DNA of 32,925 nt from Chromatiaceae bacterium (GCA_012965975.1 DTRM01000071.1:1-32925); one strand, 5' to 3'. Counted from the first letter of the stretch, positions 1 through 9,786 are shown. A program made the numbers and translations. The notes: a model not told the origin generated them from the letters alone.

Positions 1-555
1 GCCGATCGTGAGCGCTATCAAACGGTTTACGCCGAGGAGCCTGGCGCGGTGGCCGCGCCGACGGCAGGATTGCACTTTGATCAAAGCCTGCTCGACGCAG
101 TGAGTAACAAGGGCGTGGGGTTGGCGCGAGTCACCCTGCATGTGGGTGCGGGCACGTTTCAGCCCATGCGTTGTGATTCGATCCTTGATCACGTGATGCA
201 CTCAGAGCACATCGAGGTGAGTCAGAGGGTCTGCGATCAGGTCCGCGAGACGCGGCAGCGAGGTGGGCGGGTCGTGGCGGTCGGTACCACCAGCGTGCGT
301 TGTCTGGAGTCGGCCTGGAATGGTGAGCGGCTGCTGCCAGTTTGTGGCGACACCAATATCTTCATCTACCCCGGTTACGAGTTTGGTGTGGTGGATGCAT
401 TGGTGACGAATTTCCATCTGCCAGAATCCACCTTGATGATGCTGGTCAGCGCCTTTTCCGGCCAGGATTTGGTGATGTCGGCTTATTGCCATGCCATCGC
501 GCAGAGATACCGGTTTTTTAGTTATGGCGATGCGATGTGGATGACTCGAAAATAA
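1..555 (+). CDS. queA: S-adenosylmethionine:tRNA ribosyltransferase-isomerase QueA, 3' part
   Basis: QueA transfers and isomerises the ribosyl group of S-adenosylmethionine onto preQ1 in tRNA to make epoxyqueuosine, a late step of queuosine synthesis. The frame is open from base 1, so the gene enters from the left. The GTG at 49 in the ORF track is an internal valine, because the upstream codons already read [10 protein letters not shown], which is family sequence. About 184 C-terminal residues are present out of a usual 345 or so. Recognisable blocks are [31 protein letters not shown] and [17 protein letters not shown], ending in a typical short tail. It precedes tgt, the preceding enzyme of the same pathway, as in many Gammaproteobacteria. 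No terminator with a U-run in the plus direction follows it. Confidence 0.96.
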   Translation, partial: ADRERYQTVYAEEPGAVAAPTAGLHFDQSLLDAVSNKGVGLARVTLHVGAGTFQPMRCDSILDHVMHSEHIEVSQRVCDQVRETRQRGGRVVAVGTTSVRCLESAWNGERLLPVCGDTNIFIYPGYEFGVVDALVTNFHLPESTLMMLVSAFSGQDLVMSAYCHAIAQRYRFFSYGDAMWMTRK

Positions 556-576
556 TGTAAGTGATTAATTTCAGAC

Positions 577-610
577 AAAAAAAAGCGCGGCAAATGGGGG
601 AGCCGCGCTT
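577..610 (-). terminator. Intrinsic terminator of the putative small RNA
   Basis: The perfect 9-bp inverted repeat AAGCGCGGC/GCCGCGCTT has a 10-base loop. On the minus strand it is followed directly by eight Ts. In the plus direction the stem is followed by AAAAAC, so it would not work as a terminator for queA. Confidence 0.75.
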
Positions 611-649
611 AAAAACTACTACCAAGGAGGAGGTAGTTGTCTGATGAAC
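577..649 (-). ncRNA. Putative small RNA with C-rich, anti-Shine-Dalgarno loop
   Basis: This is seen directly; it is not a family I can name. The minus strand of the queA-tgt gap carries a TTGACT-N17-TAAAGT promoter, a start near 649, and a 9-bp GC-rich hairpin followed by eight Ts. The implied transcript is about 73 nt with two hairpins. The first is ACTACC/GGTAGT around the loop TCCTCCTT. The second is the terminator stem AAGCGCGGC/GCCGCGCTT around TCCCCCATTT. The first loop is the exact complement of a consensus Shine-Dalgarno sequence. C-rich loops of this kind are known in Xanthomonas sX13 and in the alphaproteobacterial CcsR 'cuckoo' RNAs, so base-pairing with mRNA ribosome binding sites is a reasonable inference. 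No open reading frame is apparent in the transcript. Start and end are estimates to within a few bases. Confidence 0.6.
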
Positions 650-656
650 GAGACCA

Positions 657-685
657 ACTTTAGAGATCAGGGCTGTGGAAGTCAA
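657..685 (-). promoter_or_regulatory. Sigma-70-type promoter of the putative small RNA
   Basis: On the minus strand TTGACT (685-680) and TAAAGT (662-657) are separated by 17 bases. This gives five of six matches at -35 and four of six at -10. There is no minus-strand protein gene downstream before the terminator, which points to a non-coding transcript. Confidence 0.5.
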
Positions 686-709
686 CAATTAACATAAGTA
701 ATAACCGAG

Positions 710-1909
<1,200 letters not shown>

Positions 1910-1949
1910 TTTCAGGTGGACCAGATTAATGTATCGCGGCGTCTGCGTG

Positions 1950-1958
1950 TGGCATAAT
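1950..1958 (+). promoter_or_regulatory. Possible extended -10 promoter for yajC-secDF
   Basis: TGG followed by CATAAT gives an extended -10 element about 30 bases before the yajC start. There is no good -35 hexamer. The tgt-yajC gap is 78 bases, so yajC may instead be read through from tgt. Confidence 0.3.
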
Positions 1959-1987
1959 GGCACGCTTTATTCTCAGGGGACCTCTCG

Positions 1988-2320
1988 ATGAGCTTCTTAA
2001 TATCTGACGCGATGGCCGAAGCCGGTTCGGCGGGCATGCCGCAGGGTGACTTGATGGGTTTTATCCCGTTAATTGTCATTTTCATTATTTTTTACTTTTT
2101 GCTGATTCGCCCACAGGCGAAGAAGGCCAAGGAACACAAAGCCATGGTCGCAACTTTGGGGAAAGGTGATGAAGTTATCACCAGTGGTGGGCTGATTGGC
2201 AAGATCACCGTGCTGGGTGATGAGTTTGTTACGGTTGAGGTCGCCGATAACACGCAGGTGCATGTGCAGCGTCCGGCGGTAACCAGCGTTGTTCCCAAGG
2301 GCACGATCAAGAGCTTGTAG
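1988..2320 (+). CDS. yajC: Sec translocon accessory protein YajC
   Basis: YajC is a small inner-membrane subunit of the SecDF-YajC complex, which assists preprotein export through SecYEG. The 110-residue protein has the family layout: a short polar N terminus, one hydrophobic helix (about residues 22-40, ending FYFLLIRPQ), the basic RPQAKKAKEHK stretch, then a small beta-rich cytoplasmic domain with GDEVITSGGLIGKI. The start is supported by AGGGGA eight bases upstream of the ATG. It is followed after 15 bases by secD, the usual operon order. No anomalies are seen. Confidence 0.96.
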   Translation: MSFLISDAMAEAGSAGMPQGDLMGFIPLIVIFIIFYFLLIRPQAKKAKEHKAMVATLGKGDEVITSGGLIGKITVLGDEFVTVEVADNTQVHVQRPAVTSVVPKGTIKSL

Positions 2321-2335
2321 AGCAGGATTGTTCAT

Positions 2336-4189
2336 ATGAACCAATACCCCATGTGGAAGTACGTGATGATCGTGGTGATCATATTCAGCGGCGTGCTGTA
2401 TGCGCTGCCGAATCTGTTCGGCGCAGATCCCTCGGTGCAGATATCAACCACGCGCGGCGCCGAGATAACGGAAGAAACACTGGCGACTCTGGAGTCCACT
2501 TTGGGTGAGCGTAACTTATCGCCGCGTGGCTCTGAGTTGGAAGACGGACGAATGCTGCTTCGCTTCAACGATACCACTGAGCAGTTGCTGGCCTATGAGG
2601 TCATCAAAGAATCGCTTGGCCAAAATTATATCGCGGCACTGAATCTGGCGCCGGCAACCCCCGACTGGTTGCGTTCGGTGGGCGGTGAGCCCATGTATCT
2701 GGGCCTGGACCTGCGTGGCGGTGTGCACTTCCTGATGGAAGTGGACATGGATGCTGCCGAGGCACAGGCGGTACAACGGTATTTTGGTGATCTGCGCAGT
2801 GAACTTCGCAAAGAGAAGATTCGCTATCTGCGTGATCGACGACCGGGAAAGGATGCTTCCTTCAAGTTTCGTGATCAGATCGTGCGTGACGAAGCCTTGG
2901 TGGTGCTTGAGCGTGCCTATCGTGATTTGGCGTTTTCCAGCAGCGAAGAGGCGGGTGAGTTTTATCTAGAGTTTGTGATTTCGTCGGAGGAAAGTCGCGA
3001 GATTCGCAAGTTTGCGCTGGAACAGAACATGACCACGTTGCGTAATCGTGTGAATGAACTGGGCGTCGCCGAGCCAGTGGTTCAGCAGCAGGGAAACAAT
3101 CGTATTGTGGTGCAGTTGCCCGGTGTTCAGGATACGGCAACGGCGAAAGAGATTCTTGGTGCGACCGCGACGCTGGAATATCGACTGGTCGATACCGATC
3201 ATGATGTACAACAGGCTGTTGATGGCCGTGTTCCGCCCGGGTCAGAGCTCTATAAGAGACGCGATGGTTCCCCGGTCTTGCTCAAGAAGTCGGTCATTGT
3301 CACCGGTGATCAGATTATTAATGCCGCGTCGGGCATCGACTCACGCAACGGCAGTCCGATGGTCAGCGTGACCCTCGATGCAAAGGGTGCGAAGAAGATG
3401 GGTGACTTCACACGAGAGAATGTCGGTCGATCCATGGCGGTGGTGTTTGTGGAACACAAAACCGAGACGCGCATGGTGGATGGAGAGAAGGTCAGACACC
3501 GACGCATAGTAGAGGAAGTGATTAACGTCGCAACCATTCGTGAATATTTCAGCAAGCGTTTTCAGACAACGGGTCTGGACAATACGACCGAAGCTCACAA
3601 CCTGGCTCTGTTGTTACGCGCGGGTGCGTTGGCGGCTCCCATCGAAATTGTTGAGGAACGTACCGTCGGCCCTAGTCTGGGTAAGGACAATATCGATCAA
3701 GGTTTCATGTCGGTAATGATCGGGTTTATTGCGGTGCTGGTATTTATGGCCGTTTACTATCGAACTTTCGGGATTGTTGCGAATGTCGCGTTGGCACTTA
3801 ATCTGGTGTTAATGATTGCGGTGTTGTCGATGTTGCAGGCGACGCTTACCTTGCCTGGTATTGCCGGTGTCGTGCTAACCGTCGGCATGGCGGTTGATGC
3901 CAATGTGCTGATTTTTGAGCGAATTCGGGAAGAGATTGCGAACGGAAGCAGTCCTCAGGCGAGTATTCATGCCGGTTATGAAAAGGCATTTTCGACTATT
4001 GCCGATGCGAATATCACCACATTGATCGCCGCCGTAGTGTTATTTAGTTTTGGTACCGGGCCGATCAAGGGCTTCGCCGTCACTTTGTCCATTGGCATTG
4101 TTAGCTCAATGTTTACTGCGATTGTGGGTAGTCGTGCACTGATTAATTTGATCTACGGCAGGCGTCGTCTGTCGAAATTATCGATTTAG
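2336..4189 (+). CDS. secD: Protein translocase subunit SecD
   Basis: SecD works with SecF as a proton-driven factor that pulls preproteins from SecYEG on the periplasmic side. At 617 residues it matches the E. coli length of 615. It has an N-terminal membrane helix (about 8-26), a large periplasmic P1 region including YLGLDLRGGVHFLMEV, and a C-terminal block of five membrane helices (from about 455). The block carries the conserved VGMAVDANVLIFERIREE motif, whose Asp is needed for proton coupling. It starts 15 bases after yajC and ends 12 bases before secF, consistent with one transcript. Confidence 0.97.
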   Translation: MNQYPMWKYVMIVVIIFSGVLYALPNLFGADPSVQISTTRGAEITEETLATLESTLGERNLSPRGSELEDGRMLLRFNDTTEQLLAYEVIKESLGQNYIAALNLAPATPDWLRSVGGEPMYLGLDLRGGVHFLMEVDMDAAEAQAVQRYFGDLRSELRKEKIRYLRDRRPGKDASFKFRDQIVRDEALVVLERAYRDLAFSSSEEAGEFYLEFVISSEESREIRKFALEQNMTTLRNRVNELGVAEPVVQQQGNNRIVVQLPGVQDTATAKEILGATATLEYRLVDTDHDVQQAVDGRVPPGSELYKRRDGSPVLLKKSVIVTGDQIINAASGIDSRNGSPMVSVTLDAKGAKKMGDFTRENVGRSMAVVFVEHKTETRMVDGEKVRHRRIVEEVINVATIREYFSKRFQTTGLDNTTEAHNLALLLRAGALAAPIEIVEERTVGPSLGKDNIDQGFMSVMIGFIAVLVFMAVYYRTFGIVANVALALNLVLMIAVLSMLQATLTLPGIAGVVLTVGMAVDANVLIFERIREEIANGSSPQASIHAGYEKAFSTIADANITTLIAAVVLFSFGTGPIKGFAVTLSIGIVSSMFTAIVGSRALINLIYGRRRLSKLSI

Positions 4190-4201
4190 AGAAACAACCG
4201 T

Positions 4202-5152
4202 ATGCAGCTTATACCGCTTAACACCAAAATCGATTTCATGCGCAATCGCAAGATTGCGATGGTGCTATCGACGTTGCTGATTTTGGCCTCCATCGCGTTG
4301 ATGGCAACACGTGGGATGAATTTTGGCATCGACTTTACCGGCGGCACGTTGATCGAAGTCGGCTTCACCGAGAACGCCGATCTTTCCAAGGTTCGTGACG
4401 TACTGGACAAGGGCGGCTACGGTGATGCGACGGCGCAAAATTTCGGCACGGCAAAAGATGTGTTGGTCAGGTTGGCGCCGCGCGAAGGTCTGGATACCGC
4501 ACAGTTGAGTAATCTGGTAGTGGATACACTGGAAGCCGGACTTGATACGCAACTGGATGTACGCCGGGTTGAATTTGTAGGGCCGCAGGTGGGAGAGGAA
4601 CTCACCGAGGATGGTGGCTTGGCCATGTTGTATGCGCTGTTCGGTATTCTGATTTATGTCAGCCTGCGGTTCGAGTGGCGTTTTTCCCTCGGTGCCATTG
4701 CCGCGTTGATTCATGATGTGTTGATCACGCTGGGTTTGTTTTCAGCGCTGCAGCTTGATTTCGATTTGCCGGTGCTTGCCGCACTGTTGGCAGTGATCGG
4801 TTATTCGCTAAACGACTCCATCGTGGTATTTGATCGTATTCGCGAGAATTTTCGTAAAATGCGCAAAGGCTCATCGACCGACGTGGTCAATCGTTCGTTG
4901 AACCAGACCTTGTCGCGTACTGTGATCACTTCCGCGACCACGTTGTTGGTGTTGGCTGCGTTGTTTTTTTTGGGTGGTGAGATTATCCATGGGTTTGCAT
5001 TGGCATTACTGTTTGGTGTGGTGATCGGAACCTATTCATCAATTTATATTGCCAGCAGCACCCTGTTGGCCATGGGTATCAGCAAAGCCGATCTGGCTCA
5101 GATCAAGAAAGAAGGCGAAGGCGTCTCCGGGACTGGCGGGGATCAGGTCTAG
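4202..5152 (+). CDS. secF: Protein translocase subunit SecF
   Basis: SecF is the partner of SecD in the export-assisting membrane complex. The 316 residues are close to the E. coli 323. It shows the N-terminal helix (about 18-36), the NFGIDFTGGTLIEV motif at the start of the periplasmic region, and five C-terminal membrane helices. GYSLNDSIVVFDRIREN is the counterpart of the SecD conserved block. The Shine-Dalgarno sequence is weak (AGAGAAA), suggesting coupling to secD 12 bases upstream. No terminator is evident after the stop. Confidence 0.97.
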   Translation: MQLIPLNTKIDFMRNRKIAMVLSTLLILASIALMATRGMNFGIDFTGGTLIEVGFTENADLSKVRDVLDKGGYGDATAQNFGTAKDVLVRLAPREGLDTAQLSNLVVDTLEAGLDTQLDVRRVEFVGPQVGEELTEDGGLAMLYALFGILIYVSLRFEWRFSLGAIAALIHDVLITLGLFSALQLDFDLPVLAALLAVIGYSLNDSIVVFDRIRENFRKMRKGSSTDVVNRSLNQTLSRTVITSATTLLVLAALFFLGGEIIHGFALALLFGVVIGTYSSIYIASSTLLAMGISKADLAQIKKEGEGVSGTGGDQV

Positions 5153-5237
5153 TTTCCCGCTGAGTCTGTCTCTTAGTTGTTGAATTAGCAGATAATCATC
5201 CTAAAGCGCAAGGTGTGCACTGGCCTTGCCAGCCATT

Positions 5238-5268
5238 TGGCCACGCTGCGCGCCGATCGGTATATACT
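5238..5268 (+). promoter_or_regulatory. Possible promoter of the rhodanese gene
   Basis: TATACT at 5263-5268 is a good -10 hexamer. The only -35 candidate is TTGGCC at 5238-5243, 19 bases away. It lies inside the longer rhodanese frame in the ORF track, which favours the later TTG start. Confidence 0.3.
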
Positions 5269-5310
5269 AGACCGACTATCCACACAGTTAACTGTGCGGG
5301 GGCAACGGAT

Positions 5311-5766
5311 TTGTGCGAGTACAGACACGCTGTTAGCTCCTGTCTCGCAGGGGCTATTTTACTCGGCATCGCGGGTGTGGCGATGGGTAGCGGTGCGGAT
5401 GAAAATCAGCCACCGCCCAGCCCGGAATTTATCGAAGGCGCCACGATTCTGGATGCCAGCTCGGTTATTGAAACCGCGGCAGTCCTCGAAGAGCTGGTCG
5501 TGATCGATGCGCGTATCCGCGGTGATCGGGGACATGGCTATATTGATGGCTCGATCAGTCTGCCGGACAAGGAGACCGACTGTGCGTCACTGGCTCCCCT
5601 GATCCCCTACAAAAACCATCCTGTTTTGTTCTATTGCAATGGCCCCAAATGTGGTCGTAGCGCGCGTTCGAGCCAGATCGCTCTGGCTTGCGGTTATACC
5701 CGGATATTCTGGTTTCGGGGTGGCATAGAAGAATGGATGAATGAAGGTTTTCCCTTGGTTCACTAG
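5311..5766 (+). CDS. Exported rhodanese-domain protein
   Basis: Rhodanese domains carry sulfur as a persulfide on a loop cysteine. The domain here runs from about residue 40 to the end and has VVIDARIRGDRGHGYIDGS, then FYCNGPKCGRSARSS as the active loop, and RGGIEEW near the C terminus. The CNGPKC form is common in exported single-domain rhodaneses. The track starts at a GTG (5215), but the first 32 codons look non-coding and contain the likely -10 element. I prefer the TTG at 5311, preceded by GGGGGC. That gives 151 residues whose N terminus (SSCLAGAILLGIAGVAMGSG) reads as a signal peptide or membrane anchor. Substrate and partner are unknown. It lies between secF and a GGDEF-EAL gene, where Pseudomonas has a different small gene. 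Confidence 0.75.
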   Translation: MCEYRHAVSSCLAGAILLGIAGVAMGSGADENQPPPSPEFIEGATILDASSVIETAAVLEELVVIDARIRGDRGHGYIDGSISLPDKETDCASLAPLIPYKNHPVLFYCNGPKCGRSARSSQIALACGYTRIFWFRGGIEEWMNEGFPLVH

Positions 5767-5788
5767 CCAGGGTTTTAACCATCAGCTC

Positions 5789-8155
5789 ATGAGTAAACCT
5801 CTATCCAGTCGCCACCCGCTTCGCGCCAGTCTGGGTGCAACCATATTAGTGATGGGTGTGTTCAGCATCCTGATGGTGTTTGTTGCCGGTGAGGTCTACC
5901 GCGGACTCATTGTGGACAATCGACAGGCTGCAATCGTTGATCGTGTTGAGATTGAATCTTCGCGAGTCATTGGCCAGCTAAAGCGAAATGCGGAGCAGTT
6001 AGGCCTGACGGTGCAGGGCGGCAAGGAGTTTCGGCGGGTGTTCAAGGCGCTGGACGTGGGCGCTTTGCGCAATAGCCTGAAGGATCACTTCTACCAGTAC
6101 TTTGTCACCGCGGAGGTACTGAGGCTGGTCGAACTGAGTGTGTTCGACAAGAACATGAATCCTGTGGTGTCCGCTGCGGGGCGCGGTGGGCAACCGGTGG
6201 CTGATGGATTTTGTGCCCAGACGATGGCGCGCGTAATACAACGCCAGGGAGCCGACCGACTCAAGGTTCATTCCGAACTGTGTTATGACGCCGGCGCACC
6301 GTATTTGATGCTTGTCGTTCCTGTTGGGGCTTTTCGCCCCATCGGTTTTCTCCGGGTGATTACGGATCCATCGTTTAATCTGATCTCGATGGAGCAGTCA
6401 TTGGATATGCCAGTGCGATTGGAGAATTTGTCCGGTCAGATCCTGTATTCATCCGACGCATGGCAGGATTCAGCGCCGGATGAGGCGCTGGTTACCGCCG
6501 AGTATTTGCTGCGTACCAGCGACGGTAATCCCGCCATGAAGATTTGGGTGCAGAGGGATATGCGCGCGTTTTTTGATCATCTGGCACAGACACGATTGTG
6601 GATTATGGGGATCGTCGCGATTGCTACCCTGTTAACGGTGTTGGCCGCGTTTGGTATTTTGCAAAGAGTAGTATTCAAGCCCCTGCAGCATTTAACCAGT
6701 GAGTTGCGCAGGGTCGGTCACTGTTGGGAAGCAGCGCAGCAGTTGGATAGTTCGGCCATAAGCGGACTCGACAATGTCAGCGAGTTTGCGGAGCTGCGAG
6801 AGTTATACGAAACCTTGGGCGAAATGGCCCTGACCGATTCCCTTACCAGTTTGCCCAACCGCCTGGCATTTGAGCGTGAGCTCGACGTCGTGTTGACCGA
6901 TGCGCGGACTCAGAGTGCCCATCATGCGTTGGCGTTTATGGATCTTGATCAGTTCAAGGTGGTTAATGATACCTGTGGACATGCAGCCGGCGATGAGCTG
7001 TTGAGGCAACTCGCTGTGGTGATGAACAACGAGATTCGCGGCGCGGATATGTTGGCGCGCTTCGGTGGTGATGAATTCGGCCTATTGTTGCGCAACTGCC
7101 ACATTGAGCAAGCGTACAAGATTGCCGATCAGATTCGTTCCAGAGTCGAGGAGTTTCGTTTTATATGGGAAGACAAGAGTTTTGCAGTGGGGGTCAGCGT
7201 TGGCCTGCTTCCTATTGCGGCATCGGGATTGACCAGTTCAGGACTCTTTAGTCTGGCGGACGCTGCTTGTTATACCGCCAAGGATCAGGGGCGTAATCGT
7301 ATTCACGTGTTGCGTCCCGAGGATATGAATAATCCGGAAAATACCAATCATATGCAGTGGGTTGCTCGCATTACTCGAGCGATTGATGAGGATGGATTCT
7401 GTCTTTTTGCCCAGCCTATTGTGCAAGTCGGTAAACTCGACAGACCGGTCGAGCACTACGAGATGTTGATTCGTATGCGCGCTGAAGATGGTGAGATGAT
7501 TCCGCCGATGGCGTTTATTCCCGCGGCTGAACGTTACGGCATTATGCCATCGATAGATCGATGGACCGTGCGTGCCGCGACCAACTGGGTGGCTCAGCGT
7601 TCGCGAGAGGGCAAGCCACAGTGTATCTGCAGTATTAACCTGTCGGCACTGTCGATTTGTGATCAACGTTTTCTGACCTTCGTGATCAATCTTCTGGATG
7701 AGTCAGGTGTTGATCCTCACAATATCTGCTTTGAAATAACCGAAACCGCGGCGATGGCGAACATGGCGCACGCGATTCGTTTTCTATCGGTCCTCAAGAG
7801 TATGGGGTGCCGGTTTTCGCTCGACGATTTTGGTATTGGTCTGGCTTCATTCTCTTATTTAAAGCAACTGAAGGTCGATTTTCTCAAAATCGACGGGGTC
7901 TTTATTCGTGATGTGGCGACCGATGCGGTGGACTTTGCGATGGTGGAATCAATTAACCATGTGGGTCATGTCCTTGGGGTCAAAACCATTGCCGAGTGTG
8001 TATCTGATCAGGAGATCTTGGACAAATTGACAGAAATCGGTGTCGATTACGTGCAGGGAGCCGTGGCGGGGATGCCGGTTTCAGTCGCAGATATTGATGA
8101 GAGTGTACCTCGTCCACGGCTGGATGTAATCGAAGGCGGACAGAACCCATCGTAG
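5789..8155 (+). CDS. Membrane GGDEF-EAL protein (cyclic di-GMP turnover)
   Basis: GGDEF domains make cyclic di-GMP and EAL domains degrade it. From the ATG at 5789 (788 residues) there is a membrane helix (about 12-36), a periplasmic region of about 240 residues with no domain I recognise, a second helix (RLWIMGIVAIATLLTVLAAF), a short linker, a GGDEF domain and a C-terminal EAL domain. RFGGDEFG is intact, and RGAD five residues before it is a complete inhibitory site. The EAL signature reads EMLIRM; FEITET, DDFG, FLKIDG and VQG supply the expected metal and catalytic residues. Both domains therefore look capable of activity. The track's earlier ATG (5741) would overlap the rhodanese by 26 bases and add a polar stretch, so 5789 is preferred. 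It resembles the GGDEF-EAL protein at 18815-21799. Confidence 0.88.
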   Translation: MSKPLSSRHPLRASLGATILVMGVFSILMVFVAGEVYRGLIVDNRQAAIVDRVEIESSRVIGQLKRNAEQLGLTVQGGKEFRRVFKALDVGALRNSLKDHFYQYFVTAEVLRLVELSVFDKNMNPVVSAAGRGGQPVADGFCAQTMARVIQRQGADRLKVHSELCYDAGAPYLMLVVPVGAFRPIGFLRVITDPSFNLISMEQSLDMPVRLENLSGQILYSSDAWQDSAPDEALVTAEYLLRTSDGNPAMKIWVQRDMRAFFDHLAQTRLWIMGIVAIATLLTVLAAFGILQRVVFKPLQHLTSELRRVGHCWEAAQQLDSSAISGLDNVSEFAELRELYETLGEMALTDSLTSLPNRLAFERELDVVLTDARTQSAHHALAFMDLDQFKVVNDTCGHAAGDELLRQLAVVMNNEIRGADMLARFGGDEFGLLLRNCHIEQAYKIADQIRSRVEEFRFIWEDKSFAVGVSVGLLPIAASGLTSSGLFSLADAACYTAKDQGRNRIHVLRPEDMNNPENTNHMQWVARITRAIDEDGFCLFAQPIVQVGKLDRPVEHYEMLIRMRAEDGEMIPPMAFIPAAERYGIMPSIDRWTVRAATNWVAQRSREGKPQCICSINLSALSICDQRFLTFVINLLDESGVDPHNICFEITETAAMANMAHAIRFLSVLKSMGCRFSLDDFGIGLASFSYLKQLKVDFLKIDGVFIRDVATDAVDFAMVESINHVGHVLGVKTIAECVSDQEILDKLTEIGVDYVQGAVAGMPVSVADIDESVPRPRLDVIEGGQNPS

Positions 8156-8167
8156 GGGCGGTTTTCG

Positions 8168-8962
8168 CTAAGCGAACCCGGGTTCGAAGCGTTTCTGTAC
8201 GCACTCCAGCAGCAGGGCCTGTACCTTGGGGCCGCCGGCAATCACATTACCTGACTCCAGAAAGGTCTGTTTGCTGCCAAAGTCGGTGACAATACCACCA
8301 GCTTCCTGAATCAATAAGGCACCTGCGGCGATATCCCAAGTGCACAGGTTCATTTCCCAAAACCCATCGAGACGGCCAGCGGCCACATAGGCAAGATCCA
8401 GTGCCGCCGATCCCGGTCGACGGATACCCGCCGTGGCGAGAATCAGTTCGCGAAAGATGTCCAGATAGGCATCGAGGTGTTCGTGGTTGCGATAAGGAAA
8501 GCCCGTGCCCAGCAGCGCACCGGACAAGTCGATCCGCGAACTAACCCGCATACGTCGGTTGTCGAGCCAGGCGCCCGCACCAGCCGATGCGGTAAATAAC
8601 TCGTCGCCCCATGGGTCGTAGACCACCGCTTGATCGAGCACGCCTTTGTGACGCAGCGCGATCGAAACCGAGAATTGCGGAAACCCATGCAGATAATTGG
8701 TGGTGCCATCGAGTGGGTCAATAACCCATTGATACTCGTCGCCGCGGTGGGAGCCGCTTTCTTCGGCGAGAATGGCATGATTGGGATAGGCCTTGCGCAG
8801 AGTGTCAATAATCACCGCCTCGGCCATGCGATCGACCTCGGAGACGAAGTCATTCCGGCCCTTATCCGTGATTTTCAGACTATCCAGACGATTAACGTGC
8901 TGGATGATGACTTTGCCGGCATCACGAGCGGCGCGAACAGCGATGTTGAGCATGGGGTGCAT
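8168..8962 (-). CDS. suhB: Inositol-1-monophosphatase family protein SuhB
   Basis: SuhB hydrolyses inositol monophosphate in vitro; in E. coli it also acts in rRNA transcription antitermination with Nus factors. The metal-binding motifs ILAEESG, WVIDPLDGTTNY and the C-terminal WDIAAGALLIQEAGG are present, with GSAALDLAYVAAGRLDG in between. The track begins at 9013, but the family N terminus is MHPMLNIAVRAAR, which places the start at 8962 (264 residues). There is no clear Shine-Dalgarno sequence before that ATG. It is divergent from trmJ and convergent with the GGDEF-EAL gene, with only 12 bases between the stops. Confidence 0.95.
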   Translation of the reverse strand: MHPMLNIAVRAARDAGKVIIQHVNRLDSLKITDKGRNDFVSEVDRMAEAVIIDTLRKAYPNHAILAEESGSHRGDEYQWVIDPLDGTTNYLHGFPQFSVSIALRHKGVLDQAVVYDPWGDELFTASAGAGAWLDNRRMRVSSRIDLSGALLGTGFPYRNHEHLDAYLDIFRELILATAGIRRPGSAALDLAYVAAGRLDGFWEMNLCTWDIAAGALLIQEAGGIVTDFGSKQTFLESGNVIAGGPKVQALLLECVQKRFEPGFA

Positions 8963-9045
8963 GGGGAGGGGACAATACAAGGAAACCCCCCGACTTGCCA
9001 GCACTTGTGTCATGACCGGCGTGCCAATTACTATGAGACTCTAAG

Positions 9046-9786
9046 ATGAGTTCCAATATCCGCATTGTATTGATCGAAACCAGCCACCCGGGCAACATCG
9101 GTGCCGTCGCGCGCGCGATGAAGACGATGTGCCTGGACTCTCTGGTATTGGTATCACCGAAGATTTTCCCCAGTGCCGAGGCGACCGCGCGCGCATCCGG
9201 TGCCGATGATCTGCTCGCAAATGCGCAGGTCTGTGATTCGCTGGATGAGGCGCTGCACGGTTGCCATTTGGTGATCGGTGCCAGCGCGCGTGAGGATCGG
9301 GCGCTTAGGTGGCCCGTGGTAAAGCCGACTGAGGGCGCTCAACATCTGTGCGCGGAAAGCCTGCGAGGTCCCGTCGCGATGATCTTCGGGCGCGAAAACA
9401 GTGGTTTGAGTAACGACGAATTAAGTCGCTGTCACCAATTGATGCACATACCGACCAATCCGGACTTTGCGTCGCTGAATCTGGCCGCCGCGGTGCAGCT
9501 GGTGGCCTGGGAGATTCGACAAGTGCAGTTGCAAGGTACGGCCACGGTCGACGATGATGATGCACATGAGCCCGCAACTTCTGACGAAATGGAACGATTC
9601 TATGTTCATCTGGAACAGACCATGATCGATATTGGCTTTCTGGATCCGCAAAGCCCACGCTATCTGGTGCCGCGCATGCGCCGATTGTTCAACCGCGCCC
9701 GACCCGAACAGACCGAAATTAACATACTCAGAGGTATCCTGACGGCGTCCCAGCGCCATGTGCCGAAAGAGTCGGAGGTTTCCTGA
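9046..9786 (+). CDS. trmJ: tRNA (cytidine/uridine-2'-O-)-methyltransferase TrmJ
   Basis: TrmJ methylates the ribose at position 32 of the tRNA anticodon loop. The 246 residues equal the E. coli length. The N terminus IRIVLIETSHPGNIGAVARAM is diagnostic. The knotted SPOUT S-adenosylmethionine site is formed by IFGRENSGLSNDEL and IPTNPDFASLNLAAAVQL. The C-terminal helical region (about 170-246) ends RRLFNRARPEQTEINILRGI as in the family. It stops three bases before cysE, so the two are probably co-transcribed. The 83-base gap to suhB must hold both divergent promoters; I could not place either convincingly. Confidence 0.96.
   Translation: MSSNIRIVLIETSHPGNIGAVARAMKTMCLDSLVLVSPKIFPSAEATARASGADDLLANAQVCDSLDEALHGCHLVIGASAREDRALRWPVVKPTEGAQHLCAESLRGPVAMIFGRENSGLSNDELSRCHQLMHIPTNPDFASLNLAAAVQLVAWEIRQVQLQGTATVDDDDAHEPATSDEMERFYVHLEQTMIDIGFLDPQSPRYLVPRMRRLFNRARPEQTEINILRGILTASQRHVPKESEVS

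Noticed and set aside
577-610. Terminator of queA
   Set aside because: The stem is followed by AAAAAC in the plus direction; the T-run exists only on the minus strand.
644-697. Tiny plus-strand ORF (MNETNFRDQGCGSQQLT) behind a strong AAGGAGGAGG
   Set aside because: The purine-rich stretch is the complement of the small RNA loop. The minus strand has the better promoter and the only U-run terminator, and no plus-strand promoter fits. A small peptide cannot be fully excluded.
4265-4714. 149-residue minus-strand ORF inside secF
   Set aside because: Antisense shadow of a clear secF.
5215-5310. N-terminal extension of the rhodanese from GTG 5215
   Set aside because: It is low in family character, precedes and includes the likely -10, and would bury the signal peptide.
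8630-9049. 139-residue plus-strand ORF opposite suhB
   Set aside because: It is a shadow of suhB codons with no ribosome binding site or recognisable domain.
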